This document shows, piece after piece, positions 1 through 7,499 of a DNA stretch of 64,000 nucleotides. Below the pieces are notes generated by a model. It did no database searches and had not been told where the DNA came from. It saw nothing but the letters and a program-made list of their open reading frames with translations. This DNA is from Hoeflea phototrophica DFL-43 (GTDB lineage Bacteria > Pseudomonadota > Alphaproteobacteria > Rhizobiales > Rhizobiaceae). The stretch lies in the NCBI RefSeq assembly GCF_000154705.2, contig NZ_CM002917.1:3793853-3857852 (forward strand), read 5' to 3'. Both the position numbers and the translations under genes were made by a program. Position 1 is the stretch's first letter. The number at the start of each line of letters is the position of its first letter.

Positions 1-719
1 TCTGAGACTTCAAAGTTGGCATAGACGTTCTGCACGTCATCATCATCATCCAGCGTGGCGATGAGCTTGAGCACAGACTGAGCCTTGTCCTCATCGACCG
101 GGGCAGAAGTCTGCGGTTTCCAGATCGCCTTGATCGACTGCGCCTCGCCAAGCGCTTCTTCGAGCGCGTTGGACACCTCACCGATGTCTTCGAAGGCACA
201 GATGATCACATGCTCGTCTTCGCTGCTGGTCACATCCTCGGCGCCGGCCATGATGGCGGCTTCCATGATGGCATCAGCGTCGCCGGCTTCTGGCGCGTAG
301 ATGATTTCGCCAACCCGGTCGAACATGAAACCGACCGATCCGGTCTCGCCCAATGCACCGCCGGACTTGGTGAAGGCTGCACGCACGGTTGAAGCGGTCC
401 GGTTGCGGTTGTCGGTCAGAGCCTCGACGATGACTGCGACGCCGCCGGGGCCGTAGCCCTCATAGCGCACTTCCTCATAGTTTTCGCTGTCACCGCCCGA
501 GGCCTTGTTGACCGCACGCTGAATGTTGTCCTTGGGCATGGATTGCGACTTGGCATTCTGGATCGCCAACCGCAGCCGCGGGTTCATCGCGGGGTCAGGC
601 GCTCCCATCTTGGCAGCAACGGTGATTTCGCGCGCCAGTTTTGAAAACATCTTTGAACGGACAGCGTCTTGCCGTCCCTTGCGGTGCATGATGTTCTTGA
701 ATTGTGAATGGCCGGCCAT
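1..719 (-). CDS. yebC: YebC/PmpR-family protein (3' end outside window)
   Basis: The minus-strand frame from the ATG at 719 begins [18 protein letters not shown], the family signature N-terminus, and runs open to base 1. About 239 codons are visible against a usual length near 248, so only the last few residues are missing. Middle motifs such as [14 protein letters not shown] and the acidic C-terminal stretch ([12 protein letters not shown]) are typical. Family knowledge: TACO1/YebC proteins are linked either to local transcription control or to relief of ribosome stalling at proline stretches; the sequence cannot separate these roles. In Rhizobiales the gene often lies near the folate cyclo-ligase/zapA locus, consistent with the order here. 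Identification is secure. Confidence 0.95.
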   Translation of the reverse strand, partial: MAGHSQFKNIMHRKGRQDAVRSKMFSKLAREITVAAKMGAPDPAMNPRLRLAIQNAKSQSMPKDNIQRAVNKASGGDSENYEEVRYEGYGPGGVAVIVEALTDNRNRTASTVRAAFTKSGGALGETGSVGFMFDRVGEIIYAPEAGDADAIMEAAIMAGAEDVTSSEDEHVIICAFEDIGEVSNALEEALGEAQSIKAIWKPQTSAPVDEDKAQSVLKLIATLDDDDDVQNVYANFEVS

Positions 720-824
720 GAAGCACCTGATCTTTGCTCTGGTTTTGGATTGGCCGCCTTATAAATATCTTACCCGGTTTCGTCCAGAAGGACATGACCA
801 TTAGCTGAAGTCCAATAGGGTGAC

Positions 825-1304
825 GTGGTGACCAGATATGCAATTCCCGCTTTGCCGCTGACCGGTGGATGTCAGTGTGGCAAGATCCGTTACCGGCTCA
901 AGGCCAAACCGCTGGTCTTCTATCTGTGCCATTGCAAGGAATGCCAGCGCCATACTTCGTCGGCCTTTGGTGAGAGCCTGCGCTTTGAACGCGCAGCACT
1001 GGATGTCGACGAGGGCCTGGCCGTGTTCAGCCGCACAAGTGATGCCGGTGCATTGCGTGAAGGCTGGTATTGTCCCGATTGTGGCGTCCGGATCTGGCAT
1101 GGGACCAGACAGTCGCCGGAAATCAACATCAAGGCAGGCACCCTTGATGATACGTCATGGCTTGTCCCCGCCGGCCACATCTGGACCCGATCCATGCAGC
1201 CCTTCTTCAGGCCGGGCGAAGAGGACCTGATCTACGAGGCGCAGCCCGACGACAATTACGATGCGCTGAGATCCCGCTGGAGAGACATGTTCGGCAGCAC
1301 ATAA
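825..1304 (+). CDS. GFA/CENP-V domain zinc-binding protein
   Basis: This 159-residue protein has the GFA zinc arrangement: Cys16-x-Cys18, then Cys35-x-Cys37-x2-Cys40 (LCHCKECQR), then Cys83-x2-Cys86 (WYCPDCG). The family is named for glutathione-dependent formaldehyde-activating enzyme, but most members have no proven reaction, so I assign only the fold and zinc binding. No ATG lies in frame near the start; two consecutive GTG codons at 825 and 828 follow an AGGG-like site, so the exact start could be either. The C-terminus (RPGEEDLIYEAQP) carries no extra domain. It is divergent from yebC and stands alone. Confidence 0.85.
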   Translation: MVTRYAIPALPLTGGCQCGKIRYRLKAKPLVFYLCHCKECQRHTSSAFGESLRFERAALDVDEGLAVFSRTSDAGALREGWYCPDCGVRIWHGTRQSPEINIKAGTLDDTSWLVPAGHIWTRSMQPFFRPGEEDLIYEAQPDDNYDALRSRWRDMFGST

Positions 1305-1513
1305 ACCTGCGGCGGCTCCGCCAGATGCAAGGTTTGCCAAGATCGAGATAATGGCAAGAGGCGCCAACCGCTCATGGCAAGCAAAGCGCAGTCGATGGTC
1401 CCAAAGGAAACCGAGAACAAATCCATACCGGATTACGCCCTTTCCCGGCCTTTACCTTGCTGCCGCGTGCACTACACTGGTAGTATTGTGAAAGCCAACT
1501 CGCGGAGCCGCCC

Positions 1514-2359
1514 ATGCCCCGGATACAAGCCTTTCTGCTCATGCTGGCCCTTGCCTGCGCTCCCGCTGCGATGCCTGAACCGGCGAAGGCCCAGGAAGCC
1601 CAACGCCCGTTCAGCCAATGCCTTGCGGTGGCCCAGTCACTTCCCGGCGCCACCTACGCCAATTTCATACCGGACGACATGGACACCGGCTTCAAGCTGG
1701 CGCAAGCAGGATCGGCCGAGGTCGAGATCATGTTTGCAGGCCACTCGACCTACGTCATCACGACACCGGCAGGCGTGACCATCGCCACCGATTTCAATGG
1801 CTGGTCCGGCCGGGTTGCGATCCCGCGGGTGGTGACCATGAACAAGGCGCACTCCTCGCACTACACGCTCTCACCCGACGAGCGCATTGACCATGTGCTG
1901 CGCGGCTGGAACTTCGACCAGACCCCGGCCGATCATGATGTGGTGGTCGAGGACGTCTATGTCCGCAACGTCACCACTGATATCCGTAATTTCAGCTCCA
2001 TGGAGCCGGACGGCAATTCAATCTTCATCTTCGAGGTGGCAGATCTGTGCATCGGCCATCTGGGACACCTGCATCACCCGCTTGAAGACAAGCATTTCGC
2101 CCAGATTGGCCGGCTCGACATTGTCATGGTCCCGGTCGATGGTGGATTGACGCTGAGCCACGAGGCCATGACCGGCATTGCAAGACGGCTGCAATCCTCG
2201 ATCCTTCTGCCCATGCACCGGCGCGGCGCACCGCTGTCGAGTTTCATCGAGATGATGGGCGACAATTTCGTCACCGACTATGTCAACTCCGACAGCTTCA
2301 CCATTTCCGCCCGGACGTTGCCGCGGCGGCCGACCATTATGGTCTTGAAGGGGGTCTGA
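1514..2359 (+). CDS. Exported MBL-fold protein with atypical metal motif
   Basis: The 281-residue protein has a cleavable-looking signal peptide (hydrophobic LLMLALACAPAAM, then AKAQ). The body resembles UlaG-like beta-lactamase-fold proteins: a GHSTYVI strand near residue 76, TIATDFNGW where the first loop is expected, and later His-rich segments (IGHLGHLHHPLED) and LLPMHRRG. The classical HxHxDH metal motif is not present; the corresponding place reads NKAHSSHYT. It may therefore bind metal differently or be inactive. The next gene, a TPR protein, starts 3 bases after this stop, so the two are probably co-transcribed and could act together in the periplasm. Substrate unknown. Confidence 0.75.
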   Translation: MPRIQAFLLMLALACAPAAMPEPAKAQEAQRPFSQCLAVAQSLPGATYANFIPDDMDTGFKLAQAGSAEVEIMFAGHSTYVITTPAGVTIATDFNGWSGRVAIPRVVTMNKAHSSHYTLSPDERIDHVLRGWNFDQTPADHDVVVEDVYVRNVTTDIRNFSSMEPDGNSIFIFEVADLCIGHLGHLHHPLEDKHFAQIGRLDIVMVPVDGGLTLSHEAMTGIARRLQSSILLPMHRRGAPLSSFIEMMGDNFVTDYVNSDSFTISARTLPRRPTIMVLKGV

Positions 2360-2362
2360 CCA

Positions 2363-2941
2363 TTGCGCAAACGAGACCTTCTCAAGCATCTGACTGGACT
2401 GATCTGCATTGCTGCAACTCCACGGATCGCGATTGCCAGCACCGAAGACGGACGCACCAAACTGTTTGCTGCCTTGAAGCAAGCCAAGACCGAACGGGAG
2501 GGGCGGCAGGCTGAACACGAGATCTGGCAGTGGTGGCTCTCTCAGGCACCAACGCCTGAACTCCGCGCCGCGGTGGAACACGGCATGAGCCGGCGCAGCA
2601 GCTATGATTTTGAGGCAGCTGAAACAACGCTCGATGAGGTGATCGAAGTCGCTCCCGCCTACGCCGAAGCCTGGAACCAGCGTGCTTTCGTCCGTTTCCT
2701 CCGCGAGAAGGACGCCGGCGCACTGTCCGATCTCGAAAGGACGATAGAGCTCGAACCGGATCACTTTGGCGCGCTTGCTGGCATGTATCATGTGCTGATG
2801 CGCATGGGCCGGTCCAAGGCGGCGGTCGCATCCTTGTCACGCGCGGTTGAGATCCATCCCTGGATTCAGGAGCGCGGATTGCTGCCGCCCGATCCGGAGG
2901 CAGAACGTCCGGCGATCAAGGGAAAACAGCAGGACCTCTAG
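2363..2941 (+). CDS. Small exported TPR protein
   Basis: The 192-residue protein starts with TTG three bases after the MBL-fold gene, indicating coupled translation. The N-terminus (RKRDLLKHLTGLICIAATPRIAIAS) looks like a signal peptide. Residues about 75-165 form two to three tetratricopeptide repeats with the usual spacing (AYAEAWNQRAFVRF; ALSDLERTIELEPDHFGAL). The C-terminus is short and charged. TPRs are protein-binding scaffolds, so a partner, perhaps the MBL-fold protein, is the likely role. It is clearly related over its whole mature length to the TPR protein at 37937-38548 (shared EIW..W, AEAWN.RA and LEP.HFGA.AGM blocks). No catalytic residues are apparent. Confidence 0.8.
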   Translation: MRKRDLLKHLTGLICIAATPRIAIASTEDGRTKLFAALKQAKTEREGRQAEHEIWQWWLSQAPTPELRAAVEHGMSRRSSYDFEAAETTLDEVIEVAPAYAEAWNQRAFVRFLREKDAGALSDLERTIELEPDHFGALAGMYHVLMRMGRSKAAVASLSRAVEIHPWIQERGLLPPDPEAERPAIKGKQQDL

Positions 2942-3100
2942 GGCCTTCCCTGGGCGGGAAAACCGCTCACGCAGCTTCGGCTCGCCGCACAAGGAGGCCG
3001 GATTCGTGACCTGATACACCCAACAGCCTAGCTCCTGAGCGATTGACCATCCTGAAACGGCCCGGTATCGCTTTAGCGCGATCATTTCAGGGAGGCAAAG

Positions 3101-3571
3101 ATGCTGCGTTGGATCATCCTTTCGGCAACCCATGGCATCATGCTGGTTGTTGGCTTTGCCTTAGGCATTTACCTTCTGCCGATCATCACGGCACCGCCTT
3201 CACCTGACCAGGCGATGCTTACCGAGAGCGCTCAAACAGCACTCTACAAGGCTGACTTCCAGCGCGACCTCAGGGGCAGCGACTTCCTGCATTGGGGTGA
3301 AGGCACTGTCAGCGTGTCGGCGACGCAGATCACCCATCAGGGAAGCCTCGCGCCCGGACCCGACTACAAGCTTTATCTGGTGCCCGAATTCGTTGAGGAT
3401 GAGGCTGAGTTCCTGGCCGTCCGCGACACGGCCCAGCGACTGGGTGACATCAAGACCTTTGACGGCTTTCTGGTCGATGTGCCCTCGACCGTCGACATAG
3501 AGGCCTATACGACCGTGCTGGTCTGGTGCGAGACATTCGGCGAATTCATCAGCGCTGCCAAATACCGCTGA
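3101..3571 (+). CDS. DM13-domain membrane-anchored protein
   Basis: The 156-residue protein has one N-terminal membrane segment (IILSATHGIMLVVGFALGIY) and a C-terminal DM13 domain at about residues 55-155 (FLHWGEGTVSV, GPDYKLYLVPEF, VLVWCETFGEFISAAKY). DM13 domains carry a near-invariant cysteine and have been proposed to take part in redox chemistry; the single Cys in the VWCETF block fits that. The start is the ATG after a strong GGGAGG site. A short 5-6-5 inverted repeat (ATCGC/GCGAT) lies just before the ribosome site. It converges with ymdB and has no obvious operon partner. Function is otherwise unknown. Confidence 0.8.
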   Translation: MLRWIILSATHGIMLVVGFALGIYLLPIITAPPSPDQAMLTESAQTALYKADFQRDLRGSDFLHWGEGTVSVSATQITHQGSLAPGPDYKLYLVPEFVEDEAEFLAVRDTAQRLGDIKTFDGFLVDVPSTVDIEAYTTVLVWCETFGEFISAAKYR

Positions 3572-3590
3572 CGCAACCGGCTTCCAGATT

Positions 3591-4415
3591 TCAGCTCCAG
3601 AAATCGGGAAAAGTCTCGCTCAAACGCGGACCGATCCTGAGCGGCGCAATCTTTTCCGCCAGCCCGGTCCGGTCAGAAATCTCGACGCCGACACCGCAGA
3701 TGGTTGCCGGGCCCGAGGCCACTTCAAAACGCCCTTTTGGAATACGCGACAGAAACCGGCTCAACGGCTCTTCCTTGTCCATGCCGATGGACGAATCATA
3801 ATCTCCGCACATTCCCGAATCCGACATGTAGGCTGTCCCGCCATTGAGAATCTGTGCATCGGCCGTGGGCACATGGGTATGGGTACCGACCACAAAGCTC
3901 GCCCGGCCATCGACAAAATGCGCAAAGCAGAGCTTCTCGCTGGTCGCCTCGGCGTGAAAATCAAACACCACGGCATCAGCGACGTCACCCAGCGGGCAGG
4001 CCTCCAGAATGGCTTCTCCGGCTGAGAACGGATCGTCGAGATCGGGATGCATGAACACCCGCCCCATCACATTCGCCACCATCACCCGGGCCCCATTTCG
4101 AGCGATGTAGAGATTGGATCCCCGCCCCGGCGTCCCGGCGGGATAATTCGCCGGACGAAGAAACTGCTCATGCCGGTCGGCAAAAACCAGCGCCTCTCGC
4201 TGGTCCCAGACATGATTGCCTGTGGTCACAACATCTGCGCCGGCATTCAGCGTTTGAAGAAAGATTTCTTCGGTAATGCCGAAACCGCCCGCCGCATTCT
4301 CGCCATTGACGATGACGAAATCGAGCTTGAAATCACGGATCAAGCCAGGAAGGCGGTCCCAGACCGCGGTGCGGCCGGTTCGTCCGACCATATCTCCAAG
4401 AAACAACAGGCGCAT
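3591..4415 (-). CDS. ymdB: YmdB-type metallophosphoesterase (TIGR00282)
   Basis: The 274-residue protein has the complete metal-ligand set of the family: FLGDMVGR at the N-terminus, VNGENAAGG, TGNHVWDQ, DFHAEATSEK and GTHTHVPTAD. Bacillus YmdB hydrolyses cyclic nucleotides in vitro and affects sporulation and biofilm; a role in alphaproteobacteria is not settled. No signal peptide is seen, so it should be cytosolic. It lies 16 bases downstream of the 5-formyltetrahydrofolate cyclo-ligase gene on the same strand, the usual Rhizobiales pairing and probably one transcript. Length and motifs are complete. Confidence 0.9.
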   Translation of the reverse strand: MRLLFLGDMVGRTGRTAVWDRLPGLIRDFKLDFVIVNGENAAGGFGITEEIFLQTLNAGADVVTTGNHVWDQREALVFADRHEQFLRPANYPAGTPGRGSNLYIARNGARVMVANVMGRVFMHPDLDDPFSAGEAILEACPLGDVADAVVFDFHAEATSEKLCFAHFVDGRASFVVGTHTHVPTADAQILNGGTAYMSDSGMCGDYDSSIGMDKEEPLSRFLSRIPKGRFEVASGPATICGVGVEISDRTGLAEKIAPLRIGPRLSETFPDFWS

Positions 4416-4431
4416 CGAACCTCTATAGACT

Positions 4432-4995
4432 TTAGCCGAAGGAGCGCAAGCCTTGCTCGGTGAGGATCATCTCAAGCGCAACATCATGTGGTTCGGCCGG
4501 GAGAGATTCGGTCTCCTGGCAGGCGAAGGCCGTGCCGATCAGCCGCAATCTCTTTCCACCGGCGCGCAATCGGGCAATCGCCCGGTCATAATGGCCCGCG
4601 CCATAGCCGAGCCTGTTGCCCTCACCATCAAAGGCCGAAAGCGGCATCAGCATCAGATCCGGATCGAGGAGTTCCGCATCCGGCCCAGGGCCCGTGGTGC
4701 CAAATCCTGTGTCCACCAATCCCGATTCGCGCTCAAAGGCCCGGAAGGCAATTGTTTGACGGGCCAGCACAACCGGCAGGCAAAGCCGGGCGCCACGCGC
4801 CCGAAAACGCGCCAGCAACGGCCGAAGGTCGGGTTCGGAACGAATCGGCAGATATCCCGCAATCACGCTGCCCGGATCGAATTCAATCGCCTCTGCAGCC
4901 TCGGCCATAGCCAGGCTCATCTCGATGCGGGCTCCGGTGGCAATCGCATCACGCACGGCCAGCATCCTTGATCTGATTTGTTGTTTGCTTTCCAT
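4432..4995 (-). CDS. fau: 5-formyltetrahydrofolate cyclo-ligase
   Basis: This 187-residue protein converts 5-formyl-THF to 5,10-methenyl-THF with ATP, salvaging folate. Diagnostic blocks are KQQIRSRMLAVRD at the N-terminus, AGYLPIRSEPDL, and the C-terminal loop RLGYGAGHYDRAIARL that binds the nucleotide. I take the start at the ATG at 4995 (MESKQQ) because homologues begin there; the frame is open 15 codons further upstream. In many proteobacteria this gene (ygfA/fau) lies directly downstream of 6S RNA and zapA. Here the 6S candidate and zapA lie 6 kb away, beyond an RND efflux cassette, which suggests an insertion. Confidence 0.93.
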   Translation of the reverse strand: MESKQQIRSRMLAVRDAIATGARIEMSLAMAEAAEAIEFDPGSVIAGYLPIRSEPDLRPLLARFRARGARLCLPVVLARQTIAFRAFERESGLVDTGFGTTGPGPDAELLDPDLMLMPLSAFDGEGNRLGYGAGHYDRAIARLRAGGKRLRLIGTAFACQETESLPAEPHDVALEMILTEQGLRSFG

Positions 4996-5314
4996 CACCC
5001 GATTCCGAACTCCACCAAACTCGCTCAGCTTCAATTGCAACCGCTACCCTCGCACCGTCAACCTCGGCGCGGTCAATTCGGCCGAAAGGTTTGAACGCCT
5101 TCACAAGCCGAAGATTGCAAGAGGAAGCGCCAAACAACTATGTCCTGCAAATCTCAGATCGGCACAGCAAAATGCACCCGGTTCCGTCCCAAAACGGGAT
5201 GGCAGATACGCTTCGTAAAGGAACCCTGAGAAATCGATTTGCCCTGGCAGCGCTGTTGCCAGATAGGTCGCTGACGCTTGAAAGTATTGATAATATTAGA
5301 AAAAAAGAATATTA
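4996..5314. other. Intergenic, no gene found
   Basis: This 319-base stretch lies between the divergent cyclo-ligase gene and the small LuxR-type gene. The frames crossing it lack a ribosome site and resemble no family I know. The right end is AT-rich (about 5279-5314) and probably holds the promoter of the next gene; I could not place a convincing -35/-10 pair. No tRNA, terminator or riboswitch is evident. In related genomes 6S RNA would be expected upstream of the cyclo-ligase gene, but I see no 6S-like sequence here. Confidence 0.5.
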
Positions 5315-5524
5315 ATGGCAGACAGTCGCAACAGCCTGACACATTTGGAACACGCTTGCCTGCAGTCGGTGGCGCAGGGACAATGTGTTGATTCCATCGC
5401 CCAGCAAAGCGACAAATCCGCGTCAGAAATCGAGGTGGTGCTGGCTTCGGCGCGTCTCAAACTGACCGCCAGCACAAATGTCGAAGCGATCGCCCGGGCG
5501 CTGAAGCTCGGTCTGATCGAGTAG
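5315..5524 (+). CDS. Small LuxR-type HTH protein
   Basis: The 69-residue protein is essentially a stand-alone LuxR/GerE-like helix-turn-helix: LEHACLQSVAQGQCVDSIA followed by the recognition-helix region SASEIEVVLASARLKL and a C-terminal helix (TNVEAIARALKLGLIE). There is no receiver or ligand domain. Such short HTH proteins occur widely in Rhizobiales, but I do not know a proven target. The start is an ATG in an AT-rich leader without a strong ribosome site. It converges with the TetR gene at 5568. It may have been part of the ancestral locus or have come with the efflux cassette. Confidence 0.75.
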   Translation: MADSRNSLTHLEHACLQSVAQGQCVDSIAQQSDKSASEIEVVLASARLKLTASTNVEAIARALKLGLIE

Positions 5525-5567
5525 CGAATCTGCCTTGTTTGGTCGGCCGCTTTTGGGAAGCATTTGA

Positions 5568-6215
5568 CTACTCCGGATCGCCGATACCGCCGAGAAACAC
5601 GCGAATGGCGAGTTCAAGCCTTCGGTTGTAGGCTTCAAGTCGTTGGCTGGGCGGCTGAGAAACCACAAGATGCTCAAGCAAGCCCTGGTGCGCCATATCC
5701 GACATCAAGCGGGCAGCAGCTTCTGTGTCTGCAATACGGATCTCGCCACGATCAACCGAACGGTCCAGTTCCACGCGTATTATTCCGTAGAGCGCATAGG
5801 GCCCTTCCTGCAAAAATTCATTTGCGAGTTCGGGCTGCCTTTCAGCCTCTGTAATGACAGCACGCAGGATCACCAGGGGCAGCAGATCGGTGAACCCCTT
5901 GCCCGACGGCGACAGCAAAAGCCGCAGTCGTTCAGCCAGCGGGCGGTCGATCTGGTCTTCAGTCAATGGCCGAGTGATCGTCTGGCGCATACGCCGGACA
6001 ATTGAGGCAAAGAGCTCGGCGCGGCATGTGAAAACCTCATAAAGCGTTCGCTTCGACATGCCCGCCTCTTGCGCGATCGCCTCCATGGAGGCGCCCGCAA
6101 GCCCCTTGGCCACGATGATCCTTTCAGCGGCGTCAATGATGATCGCTTCGCGCTCTGCCAGACCGAGCTGTCGAGGCCTGCCAGGCCCGCGGCCAGATTT
6201 AGGACAATTTTGCAA
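5568..6215 (-). CDS. TetR/AcrR-family repressor of the adjacent RND pump
   Basis: The N-terminal TetR helix-turn-helix is clear (IIDAAERIIVAKGLAGASME, then EAGMSKRTLYEVF); the C-terminal two thirds form the variable ligand domain. I place the start at a TTG at 6215 because a GGGAGG site lies 8 bases upstream; the frame remains open to a TTG at 6275, but that extension is Cys-rich and lacks a ribosome site. The resulting protein has 215 residues and begins with a basic arm (GRGPGRPRQ), a common trait. It is divergent from acrA-acrB across a 140-base gap with the palindrome AAACCACTTGGTTT, the likely operator. Repression of the pump is inferred from this layout. Confidence 0.88.
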   Translation of the reverse strand: MQNCPKSGRGPGRPRQLGLAEREAIIIDAAERIIVAKGLAGASMEAIAQEAGMSKRTLYEVFTCRAELFASIVRRMRQTITRPLTEDQIDRPLAERLRLLLSPSGKGFTDLLPLVILRAVITEAERQPELANEFLQEGPYALYGIIRVELDRSVDRGEIRIADTEAAARLMSDMAHQGLLEHLVVSQPPSQRLEAYNRRLELAIRVFLGGIGDPE

Positions 6216-6280
6216 ACAGCCAGACCTCCCTATCTCGCAGTTGCAGCATTGTACTTGCACAACGCCGTAAAACAATTATA

Positions 6281-6294
6281 AAACCACTTGGTTT
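6281..6294. promoter_or_regulatory. Palindromic operator candidate for the TetR regulator
   Basis: AAACCACTTGGTTT is a perfect inverted repeat (6-base arms, CT centre) midway between the divergent tetR start (6215) and acrA start (6356). The surrounding DNA is AT-rich and could hold both promoters. A second weaker symmetry, TTGT-N6-ACAA, lies at about 6250-6263. TetR-type repressors of RND pumps usually bind palindromes in exactly this position. Binding is inferred from position and symmetry only. Confidence 0.45.
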
Positions 6295-6355
6295 CCATTT
6301 TAGCCGCTGCGCAGATAAACGCCAAGCGGCAACTTCTGATTCAGCGGAGATACCC

Positions 6356-7483
6356 ATGCGGTTAGCGTCCTACGCCCTGATTACGTCCCTGGTCGTGGCC
6401 ATTGCGTCCGTCGCCTCGGCGCAGCAGCAGGAGCGCCCCCCCACCCCGGTCACTGTTGTGACCGTGAAAGCGCAAACCGTCACCGTGACCTCCACATTGC
6501 CGGGTCGTGTCGTCGCGTCCGGTGTGGCGGAGGTTCGCCCTCAGGTGAACGGCATTATCGTTGAACGCCGTTTCGAGGAAGGCTCGGCGGTGAAGGAGGG
6601 CGATGTCCTCTACCGGATTGATCCGGCGACCTACAACGCACAGGTCGTGACTGCCGAAGCAGCCATAAATCAAGCGCAGGTCAGTCTGGATTCGGCCAAT
6701 CGCGATCTCAAGCGTATGGAACGGCTGCGCGAGAGCAATTTTGCAAGCGAGCAGTCTCTAGATAATGCAATTACCGCACGGGATACCGCCAACGCCGCAC
6801 TGCAAGTTGCCAAAGCGCAACTGCTCGCTGCCAACATAGATCTGGAACGCACCACCATCCGCGCCCAGATATCCGGCGCGATCGGCTTGTCGTTGACCAC
6901 CCAGGGCGCGCTGGTCATCTCCGGGCAGACCAATCCACTGGCGGTGATCCGCAAGCTCGATCCTGTCTATGTCGACGTCGCTCAGTCGGCAGCCGATCTG
7001 ATACGCTGGAAGCGCAAGGGTCCCAAGGCCGCCGGAGCAAATGTCGACACCAAAGTTGAACTCAAGCTTGCCGACCGCACGGTTTACGACCACACCGGCG
7101 AGCTGACCGCAGCAGAACCCCATGTGGACGAAAACACAGGTGTCGTGACACTGCGCCTTCAGTTCCCCAACCCCGATGAAATGCTGCTGCCGGGAATGTA
7201 TGTCCAGGTCGAGATGCCCCAGGGGGTCATCGAAAATGCTGTTCTGGTTCCACAGGAAGGGGTCTCGCGCGACCGCCGCGGCAATCCCATCGCAATGGTT
7301 GTTGGCGCCAACAATCTGGTCGAGCAGCGCGCCCTGACAATCATCAGCGACCGCGGCTCGGACTGGATCGTGACGGACGGAATCAAGGCCGGCGATCAGG
7401 TGATCGTAGAGGGCCTGCAGAAGATAGGCGTCGGCGCACCTGTGGTCCCGCAAGAACGCGCCGAACAGCCGGTTCAGAACTGA
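6356..7483 (+). CDS. RND efflux periplasmic adaptor (AcrA/MexA type)
   Basis: The 375-residue membrane-fusion protein links the inner-membrane pump to an outer-membrane channel. It has a signal peptide ([17 protein letters not shown]), the lipoyl-like motif [19 protein letters not shown], an alpha-hairpin at about residues 98-170, and beta-barrel and membrane-proximal domains ([15 protein letters not shown]). No lipobox Cys follows the signal peptide, so it is probably not lipid-anchored, unlike E. coli AcrA. It starts at an ATG and is followed after 16 bases by the RND permease. No outer-membrane TolC partner is encoded nearby, so one must be supplied from elsewhere. Confidence 0.93.
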   Translation: MRLASYALITSLVVAIASVASAQQQERPPTPVTVVTVKAQTVTVTSTLPGRVVASGVAEVRPQVNGIIVERRFEEGSAVKEGDVLYRIDPATYNAQVVTAEAAINQAQVSLDSANRDLKRMERLRESNFASEQSLDNAITARDTANAALQVAKAQLLAANIDLERTTIRAQISGAIGLSLTTQGALVISGQTNPLAVIRKLDPVYVDVAQSAADLIRWKRKGPKAAGANVDTKVELKLADRTVYDHTGELTAAEPHVDENTGVVTLRLQFPNPDEMLLPGMYVQVEMPQGVIENAVLVPQEGVSRDRRGNPIAMVVGANNLVEQRALTIISDRGSDWIVTDGIKAGDQVIVEGLQKIGVGAPVVPQERAEQPVQN

Positions 7484-7499
7484 CCTCGCGGAGATTGAC

